Made by a program: the position numbers and the translations under genes
In this document: in pieces, positions 48,332-57,992 of the stretch
How positions within the stretch are numbered: the stretch's first letter is position 1
How the letters are laid out: each line of letters starts with the position of its first letter
Source: Bifidobacterium boum
Lineage (GTDB): Bacteria; Actinomycetota; Actinomycetes; Actinomycetales; Bifidobacteriaceae
Length of the DNA: 64,000 nt
Reading direction: 5' to 3'
Assembly (NCBI RefSeq): GCF_000741535.1
Contig: NZ_JGYQ01000016.1
Span: 124,001 to 188,000 of the forward strand
The notes under the pieces: generated by a model
What the model was told of the DNA's origin: nothing
Seen by the model: only the letters and a program-made list of their open reading frames with translations
Databases searched by the model: none

Positions 48332-48499
48332 CTATGGCAACCACTTGGGGCAGGTGCCCAACAGGATGCTGATACTTGCGGGAGCCGGCGTCGCAAGCGC
48401 ATCATCATACCGGGCACCGGTGCCCCCGGTGGACAGTCCGCAAACACCGATGGCGATTGCAAGATACACCGCCAAGCGGTACGACTGCCATGACGCCAT
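48332..48499 (-). CDS. Possible small membrane or secreted peptide (55 residues)
   Basis: An ATG at 48499 opens a 55-codon frame ending at TAG 48334-48332. The peptide has a basic start (MASWQSYR), a hydrophobic stretch (LAVYLAIAIGVCGLST) and a C-terminus ending ILLGTCPKWLP with Cys and Trp. An in-frame TGA two codons before the ATG excludes a longer N-terminus, and no ribosome binding site is visible. It lies 55 bases past the amino acid ABC ATPase gene and is convergent with the histidine kinase. It could be a short secreted peptide, a remnant, or chance. Confidence 0.25.
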   Translation of the reverse strand: MASWQSYRLAVYLAIAIGVCGLSTGGTGARYDDALATPAPASISILLGTCPKWLP

Positions 48500-48554
48500 G
48501 CATCATTGGCATACGCGATTCACATGACCTGCATCCCCTCTTACCAAACTCACC

Positions 48555-49409
48555 TCACAGCACGTGCTGCAGGAAATCCTTGAAACGCGGCTCGCTCGGA
48601 TGGTCGATGATGTCGGGACCGCCATGCTCAACCACCACACCGCCGTCCATGAACACCACCTGGTCGGCGACTTCGCGGGCGAACCCGATTTCATGGGTGA
48701 CCACGATCATGGTCATGCCCTCGTCGGCAAGCTGACGCATGACGCTCAGCACCTCGCCTACCAATTCCGGGTCAAGCGCGGATGTCGGCTCGTCGAACAG
48801 CATGATCTCGGGCTTCATCGCGAGCGCTCGTGCGATGGCGACACGCTGCTGCTGACCGCCGGACAACTGAGACGGGTAATAGTCAAGCCGCTGCCCAAGC
48901 CCCACACGCTGCAACTCGGCAACCGCCAGCTCACGCGCTTCACTCTTGCCCATATGCTTCACATGGACGGGCGCTTCCATGACATTCTCCAGCGCCGTCA
49001 TATGCGGGAACAGGTTGAACCGCTGGAAGACCATACCCAGTTTGGACCGCTGGGCGGCGATTTCCTTGTCGTTCAACGTCTGGAGCACTTCCTGGCCTTT
49101 GTGTTCGACCTTCTTGAAGCCGATCATTTCGCCATCCACACGGATTTCGCCGCCGGTCAAGGTTTCCAGCTGGTTGATAAGTCGCAGGAACGTCGACTTG
49201 CCGGAACCGGACGGTCCGAGAATCACGGTGACCGTGCCCGGCATGACCGTCATGTCGATGCCCTTGAGCACGTGGAGGCGTCCGAAGGCTTTGTGCACTC
49301 CGATCGCCTCAACTGCCGGCGTGGCGGCGCGTGCATGCAGCTCGTCTTGCTGGCTTGAGGAGGCATCCTGCGTCCGGAACGCGGTATCAGTTGCTGTTTG
49401 GTCGCTCAT
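48555..49409 (-). CDS. Polar amino acid ABC transporter ATP-binding protein (GlnQ-like)
   Basis: 284 residues; the ATG follows GAGGAAGG. Walker A is [21 protein letters not shown], the Q-loop [18 protein letters not shown], the signature [17 protein letters not shown], Walker [15 protein letters not shown] and the switch [14 protein letters not shown]. About 35 residues of low complexity precede the domain. It pairs with the permease 18 bases upstream. Confidence 0.94.
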   Translation of the reverse strand: MSDQTATDTAFRTQDASSSQQDELHARAATPAVEAIGVHKAFGRLHVLKGIDMTVMPGTVTVILGPSGSGKSTFLRLINQLETLTGGEIRVDGEMIGFKKVEHKGQEVLQTLNDKEIAAQRSKLGMVFQRFNLFPHMTALENVMEAPVHVKHMGKSEARELAVAELQRVGLGQRLDYYPSQLSGGQQQRVAIARALAMKPEIMLFDEPTSALDPELVGEVLSVMRQLADEGMTMIVVTHEIGFAREVADQVVFMDGGVVVEHGGPDIIDHPSEPRFKDFLQHVL

Positions 49410-49427
49410 ATTTTTCCTTCCTCACGC

Positions 49428-50429
49428 TCACGCGTTGAGCCCGATCATCTTCACATCGTTGCCGCGGACGATGCGATCCTTCTTCGTTTCGCTGACAGCG
49501 ACCGGGCCGTCCAGCTGATCGCCGTCGTCTTCAGCGACGATGGACCGCGCTTCGAACCCCTTGCCGAAATGCTTCTCGAGCCGGGACTGGATGATCATCA
49601 GGATGGAGGTGATGAACAGGTACCAGATGCACGCGACCAGCAGCAACGGAATCGGCTTGTAGATACGGTTGGCGATCGCGTTGGTGGCGAACTGCAGTTC
49701 CAGTGTGAACGGCACGGCGAGCACCAACGACGTGGTTTTGAGCATGCCGATGGTTTCATTGCCGGTCGGCGGGATGATGATGCGCATGGCCTGCGGCAGA
49801 ATGATACGCCGCATGATCAGCGAACGCTTCATGCCGAGCGCTTTCGCCGCCTCGGTCTGCCCTGGGTCCACCGCCTCAAGGCCTGCACGCACGATTTCGG
49901 AGAGATAAGCCGCCTCGTTAAGAGCCAAGCCGACCCATGCGGCGTTGAACGCGGTGATGATGACGGATGAATCGATGCTCCAGAACGTCACCGAGGTGAA
50001 CGGGATGCCGAGCGACAACTTGGGTACCAGCACGGAGAACAAGCCCCAGAACACAAGCTGTGTGTAGACAGGGGTGCCGCGGAAGAACCAGATGAAGAAC
50101 CAGCTGACCCCGCGCAGCACCGGATTGATGGACTTGCGCATGATCGCCAGGATCACCGACAGAATGATGGCGACAACCATGGAAATCACCGTGAGCAGCA
50201 GCGTGTAGCCGATGCCCTCCAGCACGTTCTCGTTGAACAAATACTTCCAGACGATATTCCACTCGAACCGCGGGTTGGTGATCAGCCCCTGTATGAGCAT
50301 AGCCGCCAAAAGAGCCACAATAATCCCGGCCACTACCGGACCGGTACGCCTTACAGGCAACGCGTGGATACGGTCGGGAATGTCCAGACCTTCGCCGTCG
50401 ACTTGTTTCTTCGCCATGGTTTGCGCCAT
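49428..50429 (-). CDS. Polar amino acid ABC transporter permease
   Basis: 333 residues; the ATG at 50429 or the one four codons later may be used, since GGAG is directly before the first and 13 bases before the second. HisM-type motifs: VLEGIGYTLLLTVISMVVAIILSVILA, FFRGTPVYTQLVFW, LNEAAYLSEIVRAGLEAVDPGQTEAAKALGMKRS (EAA loop) and GNETIGMLKTTSLVLAV. The charged tail after KHFGKGFEAR is longer than usual. It forms the channel for the amino acid importer with the ATPase downstream. Confidence 0.93.
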   Translation of the reverse strand: MAQTMAKKQVDGEGLDIPDRIHALPVRRTGPVVAGIIVALLAAMLIQGLITNPRFEWNIVWKYLFNENVLEGIGYTLLLTVISMVVAIILSVILAIMRKSINPVLRGVSWFFIWFFRGTPVYTQLVFWGLFSVLVPKLSLGIPFTSVTFWSIDSSVIITAFNAAWVGLALNEAAYLSEIVRAGLEAVDPGQTEAAKALGMKRSLIMRRIILPQAMRIIIPPTGNETIGMLKTTSLVLAVPFTLELQFATNAIANRIYKPIPLLLVACIWYLFITSILMIIQSRLEKHFGKGFEARSIVAEDDGDQLDGPVAVSETKKDRIVRGNDVKMIGLNA

Positions 50430-50602
50430 CTCCTATTGTCGGTTCGTTGCCCAGTTCACACCCTCAGCGTGAACACCTTGTGAATTTCATTGTCGCCACG
50501 CCCGACGACACAGTCAAGATATCGTCCATATCCCAATATCACGATGTCGATCCGACACGCCCCCAGCTTCCACGGATGCTTGCGAATCGCCCCCCAACAC
50601 AA

Positions 50603-50647
50603 GTGCGCCCGCCGGCGTTGCAGGAACCCCTATGCCGGCGGGCGCAC
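50603..50647 (-). terminator. Hairpin between binding-protein gene and permease gene
   Basis: A 14-bp inverted repeat (GTGCGCCCGCCGGC type) with a loop of about 16 bases begins 18 bases past the binding-protein stop. It may lower transcription of the permease and ATPase relative to the binding proteins. Confidence 0.7.
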
Positions 50648-50664
50648 CATCACAACCATGTTGG

Positions 50665-51606
50665 TCAGCTCAGATCGGTCGGGTTGATCTCCGCCTCGCT
50701 CAGTGCTCCGGACTGCACACCCCAATGCTTGAGGATCTTCATGTAGGTGCCGTCATCCATCAGCTTCTGCACGGCCTTCTGCACCGCTTTGGTGGTCTGG
50801 TCGTCGTTCTTCGCGATGGCGATGCCCTGCTTGACCGAGCCCTCGTCCTTGCCGAGCGGTTCGAGCTGACCGTCGGTCTGCGAAATCGCGTAGCCCGCCA
50901 CCGGGGAATCAGCATAGAACACATCGGCCTTGCCGGTCACCACGTTGGTCGCAGCATCAGTCTGCAACTTGCTGGAAAGCACGTCGATGGCCTTCTTGCC
51001 GTCCGCCTTGCACTGCTTGGCGGCCTTGTTGGCGTCTTCCTCTTCGACCGTGCCGGTCTGCACGGCGATCTTCTTGCCACACAGGTCAGAGGTATCGACC
51101 TTCTGCGGGTTGCCCTTCTTGACCACCCACGTGGCGCCCGCCTTGTAGTAGCTGACGAAGTTGACCGCGTCCATACGTTCCTTGGTGATTGTCAGCGAAG
51201 TGATGCCGAGATCATACTTGCTGCCAACCGACGGGATGATCGAATCGAAGGATGCGGACACGATTTGGGTGTCCAGACCGAACACCTTGCCCAGCGCGTT
51301 GGACAGGTCGACATCATAACCGACCGGGGTCTTGCCGTCTTCCTTGAGGAATTCCGCCGGAGCGTACGTGAGCTCCATACCGACGGTGAGCTTGCCGTCC
51401 TTGGTTACGGATTTCGGCAGCATGGCGGCGATGGACGCATCCTTCTTGATGCCGGAGACATCATAGCCGGTGGTGGACGAGCTCGATGAGGAGCCCGAGC
51501 CGGAGCCGGACGGCGCTTCATCCTTGGTGCCGCATGCAGCGGCGCCCAACAACATCGCAGCGCTCAGCGTGCAGGCGAGCGCGGTTTTGAAAGCCTTGAA
51601 TGACAT
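50665..51606 (-). CDS. Amino acid ABC transporter substrate-binding lipoprotein, copy 1
   Basis: 313 residues; the ATG follows GAGAGG. The signal peptide ends in a lipobox (AAMLLGAAACGTK), then a Gly/Ser linker. The family 3 domain follows: KLTVGMELTYAPAEFL, VGYDVDLSNALGKVFGL, DSIIPSVGSKYDLGITSLTITKERMDAVNFV, KKIAVQTGTVEEEDA and ADVFYADSPVAGYAI. It is a close paralogue of the gene at 51806-52762, suggesting tandem duplication. It captures amino acids for the permease and ATPase downstream. Confidence 0.94.
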   Translation of the reverse strand: MSFKAFKTALACTLSAAMLLGAAACGTKDEAPSGSGSGSSSSSSTTGYDVSGIKKDASIAAMLPKSVTKDGKLTVGMELTYAPAEFLKEDGKTPVGYDVDLSNALGKVFGLDTQIVSASFDSIIPSVGSKYDLGITSLTITKERMDAVNFVSYYKAGATWVVKKGNPQKVDTSDLCGKKIAVQTGTVEEEDANKAAKQCKADGKKAIDVLSSKLQTDAATNVVTGKADVFYADSPVAGYAISQTDGQLEPLGKDEGSVKQGIAIAKNDDQTTKAVQKAVQKLMDDGTYMKILKHWGVQSGALSEAEINPTDLS

Positions 51607-51805
51607 GTGTTCCTCTCTTCATGCATCACGGTCGGGCTGTTTGCCGACCTGGAGTGCATATGTATGCATTGCTTCGCATAATATACTATGATGCCGACTG
51701 CCAGACGAAAAGACACGCCGGTCGCATCGTGCACAGGCAGACGCCCGATTCACAATACGACCGGCATATTACAGCATGTTACAGGCACCCGGCGAGGGCG
51801 CGACC

Positions 51806-52762
51806 TCAGTCCTCGACCTTCGGATTGATCTCCGCCTTGGTCACGGCGCCGCCTTCAGCACCCCAATGCTTGAGAATCTTCTCGTACGTGCCGTCGTCCA
51901 TCAGCTTCTGCAGGGCCTTCTGCACCGCCTCGTCGGTGGCGGAATCACCCTTCTTGATGGCCGCCCCCTCCGGGGCGACACCCTCATCGTCACCGAGCGT
52001 GGCCAACTGGTCGCCGGTCTGCGAAATCGCATAGCCGGCCACCGGGGTATCCGCATAGAACGCGACCGCCTTGCCGGTCACCACATTCGTCGTCACATCG
52101 GTCTGCAACTTACTGGACAGCACATCCACCGGCTGCTTACCGTCAGCCTTGCACTGCTTGGAAATCTTCGCGACAGCTTCCTCCTGCGTGGTACCGGTCT
52201 GCACGGCGATCTTCTTGCCGCACAAGTCAGAGGTATCCACCTTCTCAGGATTGCCTTTCTTCGTCACCCACGTGGAACCAGCCTTGTAGAAGGTCACGAA
52301 ATCAACGGAATCAAGACGCTCATTCGTCACCGTAAACGACGACACGCCGATATCATACTTGCTGCCGACCGACGGGATGATCGAATCGAAGTTCGCAGTC
52401 ACCGGGTCAGCCTTCAACCCGAAGATATTCGCCATCGCCTTGACCAAGTCAACATCATAACCGACCGGAGTCTTGCCATCCTCGGCAAGAAACTCCGCAG
52501 GAGCGTACGACGTATCCATACCAACCGTAAACTTGCCATCCTTAGTCACCGAATCCGGCAACAGCGCCGCAATCGACGCATCCTTCTTCACGCCGGAAAC
52601 ATCATAACCGGACGTGGACGAGCTCGCAGAAGCACCCGAGCCTGAACCGGACTTCGCGTCCGTCGCATCGCTCGTGCCGCACGCCGCAGCACCAGCCAGC
52701 ACGGCGGCACAACAGACAGCCGCTCCGAAGCGCTTCAGACTCTTGGGAATCGAGACTAACAT
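51806..52762 (-). CDS. Amino acid ABC transporter substrate-binding lipoprotein, copy 2
   Basis: 318 residues. The signal peptide ends AAVLAGAAACGTS (lipobox), followed by a Ser/Gly/Ala linker. The mature domain follows copy 1 almost residue for residue: KFTVGMDTSYAPAEFL, VGYDVDLVKAMANIFGL, DSIIPSVGSKYDIGVSSFTVTNERLDSVDFV, KKIAVQTGTTQEEAV and AVAFYADTPVAGYAI. Differences cluster in the ligand-facing stretches after VGM and in TSLTITKERM versus SSFTVTNERL, so the two copies may favour different amino acids. It is the first gene of the cluster. Confidence 0.94.
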   Translation of the reverse strand: MLVSIPKSLKRFGAAVCCAAVLAGAAACGTSDATDAKSGSGSGASASSSTSGYDVSGVKKDASIAALLPDSVTKDGKFTVGMDTSYAPAEFLAEDGKTPVGYDVDLVKAMANIFGLKADPVTANFDSIIPSVGSKYDIGVSSFTVTNERLDSVDFVTFYKAGSTWVTKKGNPEKVDTSDLCGKKIAVQTGTTQEEAVAKISKQCKADGKQPVDVLSSKLQTDVTTNVVTGKAVAFYADTPVAGYAISQTGDQLATLGDDEGVAPEGAAIKKGDSATDEAVQKALQKLMDDGTYEKILKHWGAEGGAVTKAEINPKVED

Positions 52763-53245
52763 GGCTGAACCCTCTCTCTATGTCCAGGACGCCGAAATCC
52801 GGCGTCTTGACGGCGTAAGCACCCGACGGATGCCCCGTCCTCGCCGATAGCGGCAGAATAAGCCCACCATGCTACAGCGACGTTACGCTTCACCGTAACG
52901 CGCAGGAATCGCTCAGCATCGCACGATTCCAGCATACGGGCAGGGCAGCCACAGACGACAGCACGGACGGCGGCGGCACAATCGACACGCAGCCAGCCGC
53001 CGCCCGACCGGCACACAACCAACAGCGACGCGTCCGATCATCAAGATGACATCGCCAATGTCGGCATCCGGCAACATCACCGCAACTGAGGCTCCCCTCC
53101 CCCACCGCAATCACGAGGTTCGGCCCCGCGCCGACAGCATCCACCGCCATGGCACCGGCGACACCATGCTAATCGCGCGGAAACCGGCACGAGCAGACAC
53201 CGCCCGCCGTCAAGCCCAGTGGCGCGGATTGAGAAGCAGCGACGC
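52763..53245. other. Intergenic region upstream of the binding-protein genes
   Basis: 483 bases without a convincing gene. Two small hairpins are visible: GACGCCG-AAATC-CGGCGTC at 52788-52806, just ahead of the copy 2 start, and CGTTACG-CTTCAC-CGTAACG at 52881-52900. Either might act in the leader of the transporter operon; I cannot assign a riboswitch class. Confidence 0.4.
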
Positions 53246-53725
53246 TCAAATCACCTGCTTGTTCTTGTAGCGCATAATCCGCAATGCCTCACGCTTGTCC
53301 TGCTCCTCGCGCAACGCCTGACGCTTGTCATACTCCTTCTTGCCACGAGCCAGTGCGATCTGCGCCTTGACACGCCCATCCTTGAAATACAAGCTCAACG
53401 GGATAATCGTATAGCCTTTTGCTTGGGTCTGACGTTGCAGCTTCTCGATTTGCGCGGCATGCAACAGCAACTTGCGCTTGCGCTTGGGCGCATGATTATT
53501 CCACGTGCCGTTGAGGTATTCCGGAATATTCGCCGATTCAAGCCACATCTCACCACGACGGTCGATACTGACGAACGCTTCAGCAAGCGAAGCGCGTCCC
53601 TCACGCAATGATTTGACCTCGGTGCCGGTGAGCACCAGTCCTGCCTCGTACGTGTCCTCGATGCTGTAATCGTGACGCGCCTTGCGATTCTGCGCAATCA
53701 TCACGGTCCCCTGTTCCTTCGCCAT
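53246..53725 (-). CDS. smpB: SsrA-binding protein
   Basis: 159 residues from the ATG at 53725, which has GAGG at the right distance; a second ATG two codons earlier is too close to the site. Conserved blocks are [56 protein letters not shown] and the basic C-terminus [18 protein letters not shown] followed by [20 protein letters not shown]. It delivers tmRNA to stalled ribosomes. No tmRNA gene was recognised next to it. Array A2 lies upstream. Confidence 0.96.
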   Translation of the reverse strand: MAKEQGTVMIAQNRKARHDYSIEDTYEAGLVLTGTEVKSLREGRASLAEAFVSIDRRGEMWLESANIPEYLNGTWNNHAPKRKRKLLLHAAQIEKLQRQTQAKGYTIIPLSLYFKDGRVKAQIALARGKKEYDKRQALREEQDKREALRIMRYKNKQVI

Positions 53726-54082
53726 ATCCATCCTCGTTCCTCGCGCGTAAAGGGTTTTGCGACGCGTGTTCCTTATCGTTTCCCTCACTATCGCATCGCT
53801 GCGGACGCGACTGCAAGTGCGCGCCCCTCATGCTGCCTGTCGAACCAATCATTGTACACGAATCCACGCTCGACCGTCAGCGCTTCGCTTGCCCGGCGTC
53901 CCACCTGCCCGCGCCTCACCTGCACCGTTCTACAGCGTTCCTCGCTACCGACGTGGTTCGCACCCCACATGCCCGATCCGTCTGTCTGATCCACCTGCCC
54001 GATCCACCTGCCCAGCATCAATCCATCGTCGACTCTATGGGCATAACCGTCTCAGGCTCCGCCCCCACCTGCCCAGCATCGA
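53726..54082. other. Gap upstream of smpB with a 13-bp tandem repeat
   Basis: 357 bases between smpB and array A2. GATCCACCTGCCC is repeated in tandem at 53988-54013. No gene or other signal was recognised. Confidence 0.4.
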
Positions 54083-55201
54083 TTGTGAGTCACCACTCAC
54101 AACCAGCCGCCCGCCACCCCATCTTCAGCCGCTTTCAACCAGTCGAACCAGTTGATTGTGAGTCACCACTCACAACCAGCCGCACGTCAAGCTACACGGA
54201 CCATCCCCGCACTATTCCCTCAGCTTGATTGCGAGCTGCCGCTGACAGCCAAATAATAATTCCCCCCATCTTCCAGTCCTTCCAGCGCCACGAACGAGTT
54301 GATTGTGAGTCACCGCTCACAACCGGCGCCATCCAGATGCCGACTCCACACCAATCTCTGCCTCTGTATCCCTCAATTGCGGACGACCACTCACAACCAG
54401 CGGCTGTCCACTTGACCGCTGGCCCGCCAATAGCCACCAAACCGGTTGATTGTGAACCGCCACTCACAATCAATAGTCAGACACACCTCCTATTAGCCGC
54501 ATAACCGCCCCAACCACATTGGCTGTGCGCCACCACTCACAATCAGCTCGACGGCGATGACGCGCACATAATAACCTCAACAGTGGTATCCCCTGGTTGT
54601 GAATATCCCCCACAACCAGCGGCACTGGAACAAAGGAAAGCGGCAAGAAGCCACTCGCACCGTCCTGCCTGTGAGCCATACCTCACAATCAGTTGCGATT
54701 TGACGGAATTACCGACAACGAGACAGCCAGACCCTCTTGGTTGTGAACCGCGGTCCACAAGCGATAACGTAAGGTGGTCAATCACACCATCAAATACGTA
54801 TCCGCCCACATGATAGTAAGCCCCCACTCACAATCAACGCTCAAACGACGGTACCCGAGAGTAGCGATCTCGCTGGCACTGCTTGATGATTGTGAACAGC
54901 CACTCACAATCATGACAAAGGTAGGATTGCATACCTCAGGCATGGCACCGTCAAGCGATAGATTGCGCACCGTTACTCGCAACCAACCGCCGATTGCACC
55001 AACCATCAATCCCCGACCATCACAGCACACATCGATTGTGAGTCGTCACTCACAACCAGCTGCTTGACGGCTCGCCTCTCCAGCCCCTCAGCCAACCGAA
55101 CAAGTCGGTTGAGAGCCGTCACTCACAACCAAGCAATCATCACTCCTCCAGGCAAGCCCCGCAACCGATCAAGAAGGCTGATTGTGACCCGCCGCTCACA
55201 A
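54083..55201. repeat. Phased dyad array A2 (family A, 16 copies, 73 bp period)
   Basis: Sixteen dyads start at 54083, 54156, 54229, 54303, 54377, 54450, 54523, 54597, 54669, 54741, 54814, 54890, 54963, 55036, 55109 and 55182. Intervals are 72-74 except one of 76; the mean is 73.3. Several copies are intact (54083, 54156, 55036), and others carry one mutated arm (TAGTAAG at 54814, CTGTGCG at 54523, CTGACAG right arm at 54229). Copy 54963 has paired changes in both arms (TTGCG and CGCAA). The right flank is usually CCAGC or TCA. The array lies between smpB and the CHAP hydrolase gene. Confidence 0.9.
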
Positions 55202-55224
55202 TCAACTTCTCGACACATCAGCAC

Positions 55225-55261
55225 TTCAACCACTCAACACATCAACCACTCAACCACTCAG
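55225..55261. repeat. Short direct repeats at the right end of array A2
   Basis: CAACCACTCAA is repeated three times, with a CACAT insertion between the first two, right after the last dyad. It may mark the array edge. Confidence 0.5.
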
Positions 55262-55414
55262 GGCTTTTCCTTGCCGACCAGCACACACCACCCTTCTCAA
55301 ACCAACGGGCTTACACATCGGTGCCATCAGCAGCATTCCGGCAACGACAACAGCCGTGGCACACATTGTTCCCGCACTTTGCTCCCCTTGCCGCCACAGG
55401 ACCTCTAGCAATAG

Positions 55415-55457
55415 CGTCGGGGTCATGCCACCCTGTTCCGGCAGCATGACCCCGACG
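55415..55457 (-). terminator. Hairpin terminator after the CHAP hydrolase gene
   Basis: A perfect 14-bp stem (CGTCGGGGTCATGC and its complement) with a 15-base loop lies about 40 bases past the CHAP protein stop. Confidence 0.75.
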
Positions 55458-55497
55458 ATGCAGCGCAACCGCATATCAGTTACGCATGGGCAGCACA

Positions 55498-56958
55498 TCA
55501 GTAGTGCACATACTGGAAGCTACTCGCGTTGTACACGACCTCCGAATACGGGATGTACGGGCACTTGGTGCCACCCTCGGAAATCAGCACGGACCCGTCA
55601 GAATTCACACGCTCGACAATAGCAACATGACCATAGGCCGCGTTTGCATACCAGTTGGTCACGCGCTGTCCGGGCGCGAACACCATGGCCGCGCCAACGT
55701 GGGGCGTGTTATTGACCAAGTATCCCAACGCGCGTGCCTTGCTCGCCCACTGAGCACCATTACCAAGGTATGATCCGACCGGCAATCCCAGCTGTTGACG
55801 GCGAATATACGCCCACCACGTGCACTGACGTGCCGGATACGCATTGCCGACATTACCGGTGCTATGCCCGTAGCAGAACGATGACCCCGCCGGGCAATTA
55901 CCCGGCACGCTGTAGTTCATGCCCGAAACGCCGGAATTAGAGCTGGAGGAAGACCCCGAATTGCTTGGACGGCTCGGCTGGCTCGGAGTGCTCGGCCGGC
56001 TCGGCCTGGACGTATTCGAATTGTGGGAACCAGACGAACCTGAATTGTTCGCTCCGGCGTTCGATGGCCGTCCACTTGCCGCTTGGGAACCGCCGCTCGA
56101 CGGCAACGCCTGCTGATTCGCATAATTGCTTGACCACGAGTTGATTTCCGATTCCATCGCGACAATTTCAGCGGCTTCTTTCGCTGACTGCGAAGTCAAC
56201 TGGCTCTTCTGGCTTTCCAAGGATTCACGTGCGGCATTCCCCTTGGCCAGCAGGTCGTTGAGCTCGCTCTGCTTGTCTTGAGCGGTTTCCACCGCCCGTT
56301 GTGCAGCGGCGGCCTGCGCATCGGCCTTCTGCTTGAGTGCGGTAATCTCATCCTCAATTGCGGCGAGACGCTGCTCACGATTCTTTGCCGTGCTCAGCTG
56401 CGTCGCAGCATCGTTTGCCGCATTGCTTTCCGTGCGGCTGACCGCCGCGTCCGCCTGCATCTTGTTGACAAAATCCTCAGTCGTACTTGAATTCGTCACC
56501 ACGTTCATGACTTCGGACGCGGTCGTGCCGTGGAAACTGTCTCGCGCCATCTGTGCGACAGCGGCTTTCGCATCGTCATAGTCGGCGCCTGTTTGCTTGA
56601 TTTGCTCTTCAAGGTCAGCTTTGTCCTGCTTGGCGGCATCAAGCCGTTCCGACGCCGCTTGAGCTTGCGCTTGCGCCTGTTCGGCGGAATTCTGAGCATC
56701 CTGCAACGCCTGCTGGGCTGCGGGAATCTGATTCTGGTTGAGATCATTGAGTTCGAGAATCTGATCAGCCAGTTGCGAACTGACGCCCGCAAGCTTGGCT
56801 TTCAGGTCACTCTGGCTTTGCAGCTTTGCCTTGTACTGCTGCATGGTGACAGCCTGCGCCGGTTGCACAGCGGCAAGATTCGCAGTACCCGCGGCGATAA
56901 GAGTGAGCGATGCGACCAGGACACCGGCAATGGCGTTGATCTTCTTCGTGCGCTTCAT
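55498..56958 (-). CDS. Secreted CHAP-domain peptidoglycan hydrolase with coiled coil
   Basis: 486 residues from the ATG at 56958 (AAAGG upstream). A signal peptide is clear (INAIAGVLVASLTLIAAGTANLAAVQPAQA). Residues about 35-290 form a long coiled coil rich in Ala, Gln, Glu and Lys. A Ser/Gly/Asn/Pro linker of about 60 residues follows. The CHAP domain is at the C-terminus, with the catalytic cysteine in NAYPARQCTWWAY and the histidine in NAAYGHVAIVERV. This is the PcsB-like layout, in which the coiled coil contacts FtsEX and the complex activates cell-wall cleavage at division. Its position directly downstream of ftsX supports that role. Confidence 0.92.
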   Translation of the reverse strand: MKRTKKINAIAGVLVASLTLIAAGTANLAAVQPAQAVTMQQYKAKLQSQSDLKAKLAGVSSQLADQILELNDLNQNQIPAAQQALQDAQNSAEQAQAQAQAASERLDAAKQDKADLEEQIKQTGADYDDAKAAVAQMARDSFHGTTASEVMNVVTNSSTTEDFVNKMQADAAVSRTESNAANDAATQLSTAKNREQRLAAIEDEITALKQKADAQAAAAQRAVETAQDKQSELNDLLAKGNAARESLESQKSQLTSQSAKEAAEIVAMESEINSWSSNYANQQALPSSGGSQAASGRPSNAGANNSGSSGSHNSNTSRPSRPSTPSQPSRPSNSGSSSSSNSGVSGMNYSVPGNCPAGSSFCYGHSTGNVGNAYPARQCTWWAYIRRQQLGLPVGSYLGNGAQWASKARALGYLVNNTPHVGAAMVFAPGQRVTNWYANAAYGHVAIVERVNSDGSVLISEGGTKCPYIPYSEVVYNASSFQYVHY

Positions 56959-57068
56959 ATCACAGCCTTTCATATGGTTTACCGACATTGTACCTGCTGA
57001 TGCTCAATGTTCAATGAGAATCCCCTGCCGAGCATCAGCGGCGGGGGTACGAGGCAGCCAGTCGCGCA

Positions 57069-57992
57069 TCACACCTTCAGATAGCGACGCAACGATACCG
57101 CGGACGACAGCGCAGACAACGCCATCGCGCCGATGACCAAACCGGGCGCGACCAGCCACACCGTCTGCTGCGTGATGAACGGCATCCAGCGGACAGTCTG
57201 CGCAATCCCATCAGTGATAAACACCTGGACGATTGCGCTCAACGCTCCCGCGGCAAGCAGCGAACCAATCATCGACGCGGTCATGCCTTCAAGAATGAAC
57301 GGCAGTCTGATAGTCCAATTCGAAGCACCGACCAGACGCATGATTTCAGTCTCGTTTTTTCGCGAAGCGGCACTCATACGAATCGTCGTGCCGGTCAACA
57401 ACACAGCGACCACAATCATCACGCCTGCCAACACCACCGTCACCACGGTCGCCTTATTCAACACGTTGAACACCGGATCGAAAATCTGCCGCTGATCTTG
57501 AACTTCCTCAACACCGGTGACCCCCGACAGCACCTCGGAGACCTGCTGATATTTGGTCGGATTGGTGAGTTTAAGCCGCAACGAGGCCTGCATGTCCGCA
57601 GCGGTCAATGTCCGCCCCTGGTATACGCCGTTGGGGTATTGTTTGAGGAACGTGTTCTTATAGAATTGCTCGCGGCTGACATACGTGACTTTGGACACCA
57701 CGGAACCAAGTTCATCCTGGATTTTATCCTCGATATCCACGATTTCATTGTCGGTCGGCGCCTTGCCGGACGAACAGTTCGCAGACTGGCTTGTCCCATC
57801 CGGGCACAGCCAGACCACGACCTCGACCTTGTCGTACCAATCACCTTTCGCTTTGGTGATTTGCGCCTGCATCAGCACTGAAGCCCCGATGAACAGGAAC
57901 GAAATGAACGTGACCAGCATCACCGACAGAATCATCGGCACGTTACGGCGAAGACTCGTCCAGGTTTCGGAAAGAATGAACCGTAATCTCAT
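57069..57992 (-). CDS. ftsX: Cell division protein FtsX
   Basis: 307 residues. The ATG overlaps the ftsE stop by ATGA. It begins [40 protein letters not shown] (first helix), then an extracellular loop from about residue 45 to 175 carrying [12 protein letters not shown] and [21 protein letters not shown]. Three more helices follow ([18 protein letters not shown] and two near the C-terminus), with the intracellular [25 protein letters not shown] typical of FtsX. It transmits FtsE ATPase action to the extracellular hydrolase, probably the CHAP protein encoded next. Confidence 0.96.
   Translation of the reverse strand: MRLRFILSETWTSLRRNVPMILSVMLVTFISFLFIGASVLMQAQITKAKGDWYDKVEVVVWLCPDGTSQSANCSSGKAPTDNEIVDIEDKIQDELGSVVSKVTYVSREQFYKNTFLKQYPNGVYQGRTLTAADMQASLRLKLTNPTKYQQVSEVLSGVTGVEEVQDQRQIFDPVFNVLNKATVVTVVLAGVMIVVAVLLTGTTIRMSAASRKNETEIMRLVGASNWTIRLPFILEGMTASMIGSLLAAGALSAIVQVFITDGIAQTVRWMPFITQQTVWLVAPGLVIGAMALSALSSAVSLRRYLKV

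Noticed and set aside
53726-55497. tmRNA gene near smpB
   Set aside because: No tRNA-like ends or tag-peptide frame were recognised; the region is filled by array A2 and short repeats.
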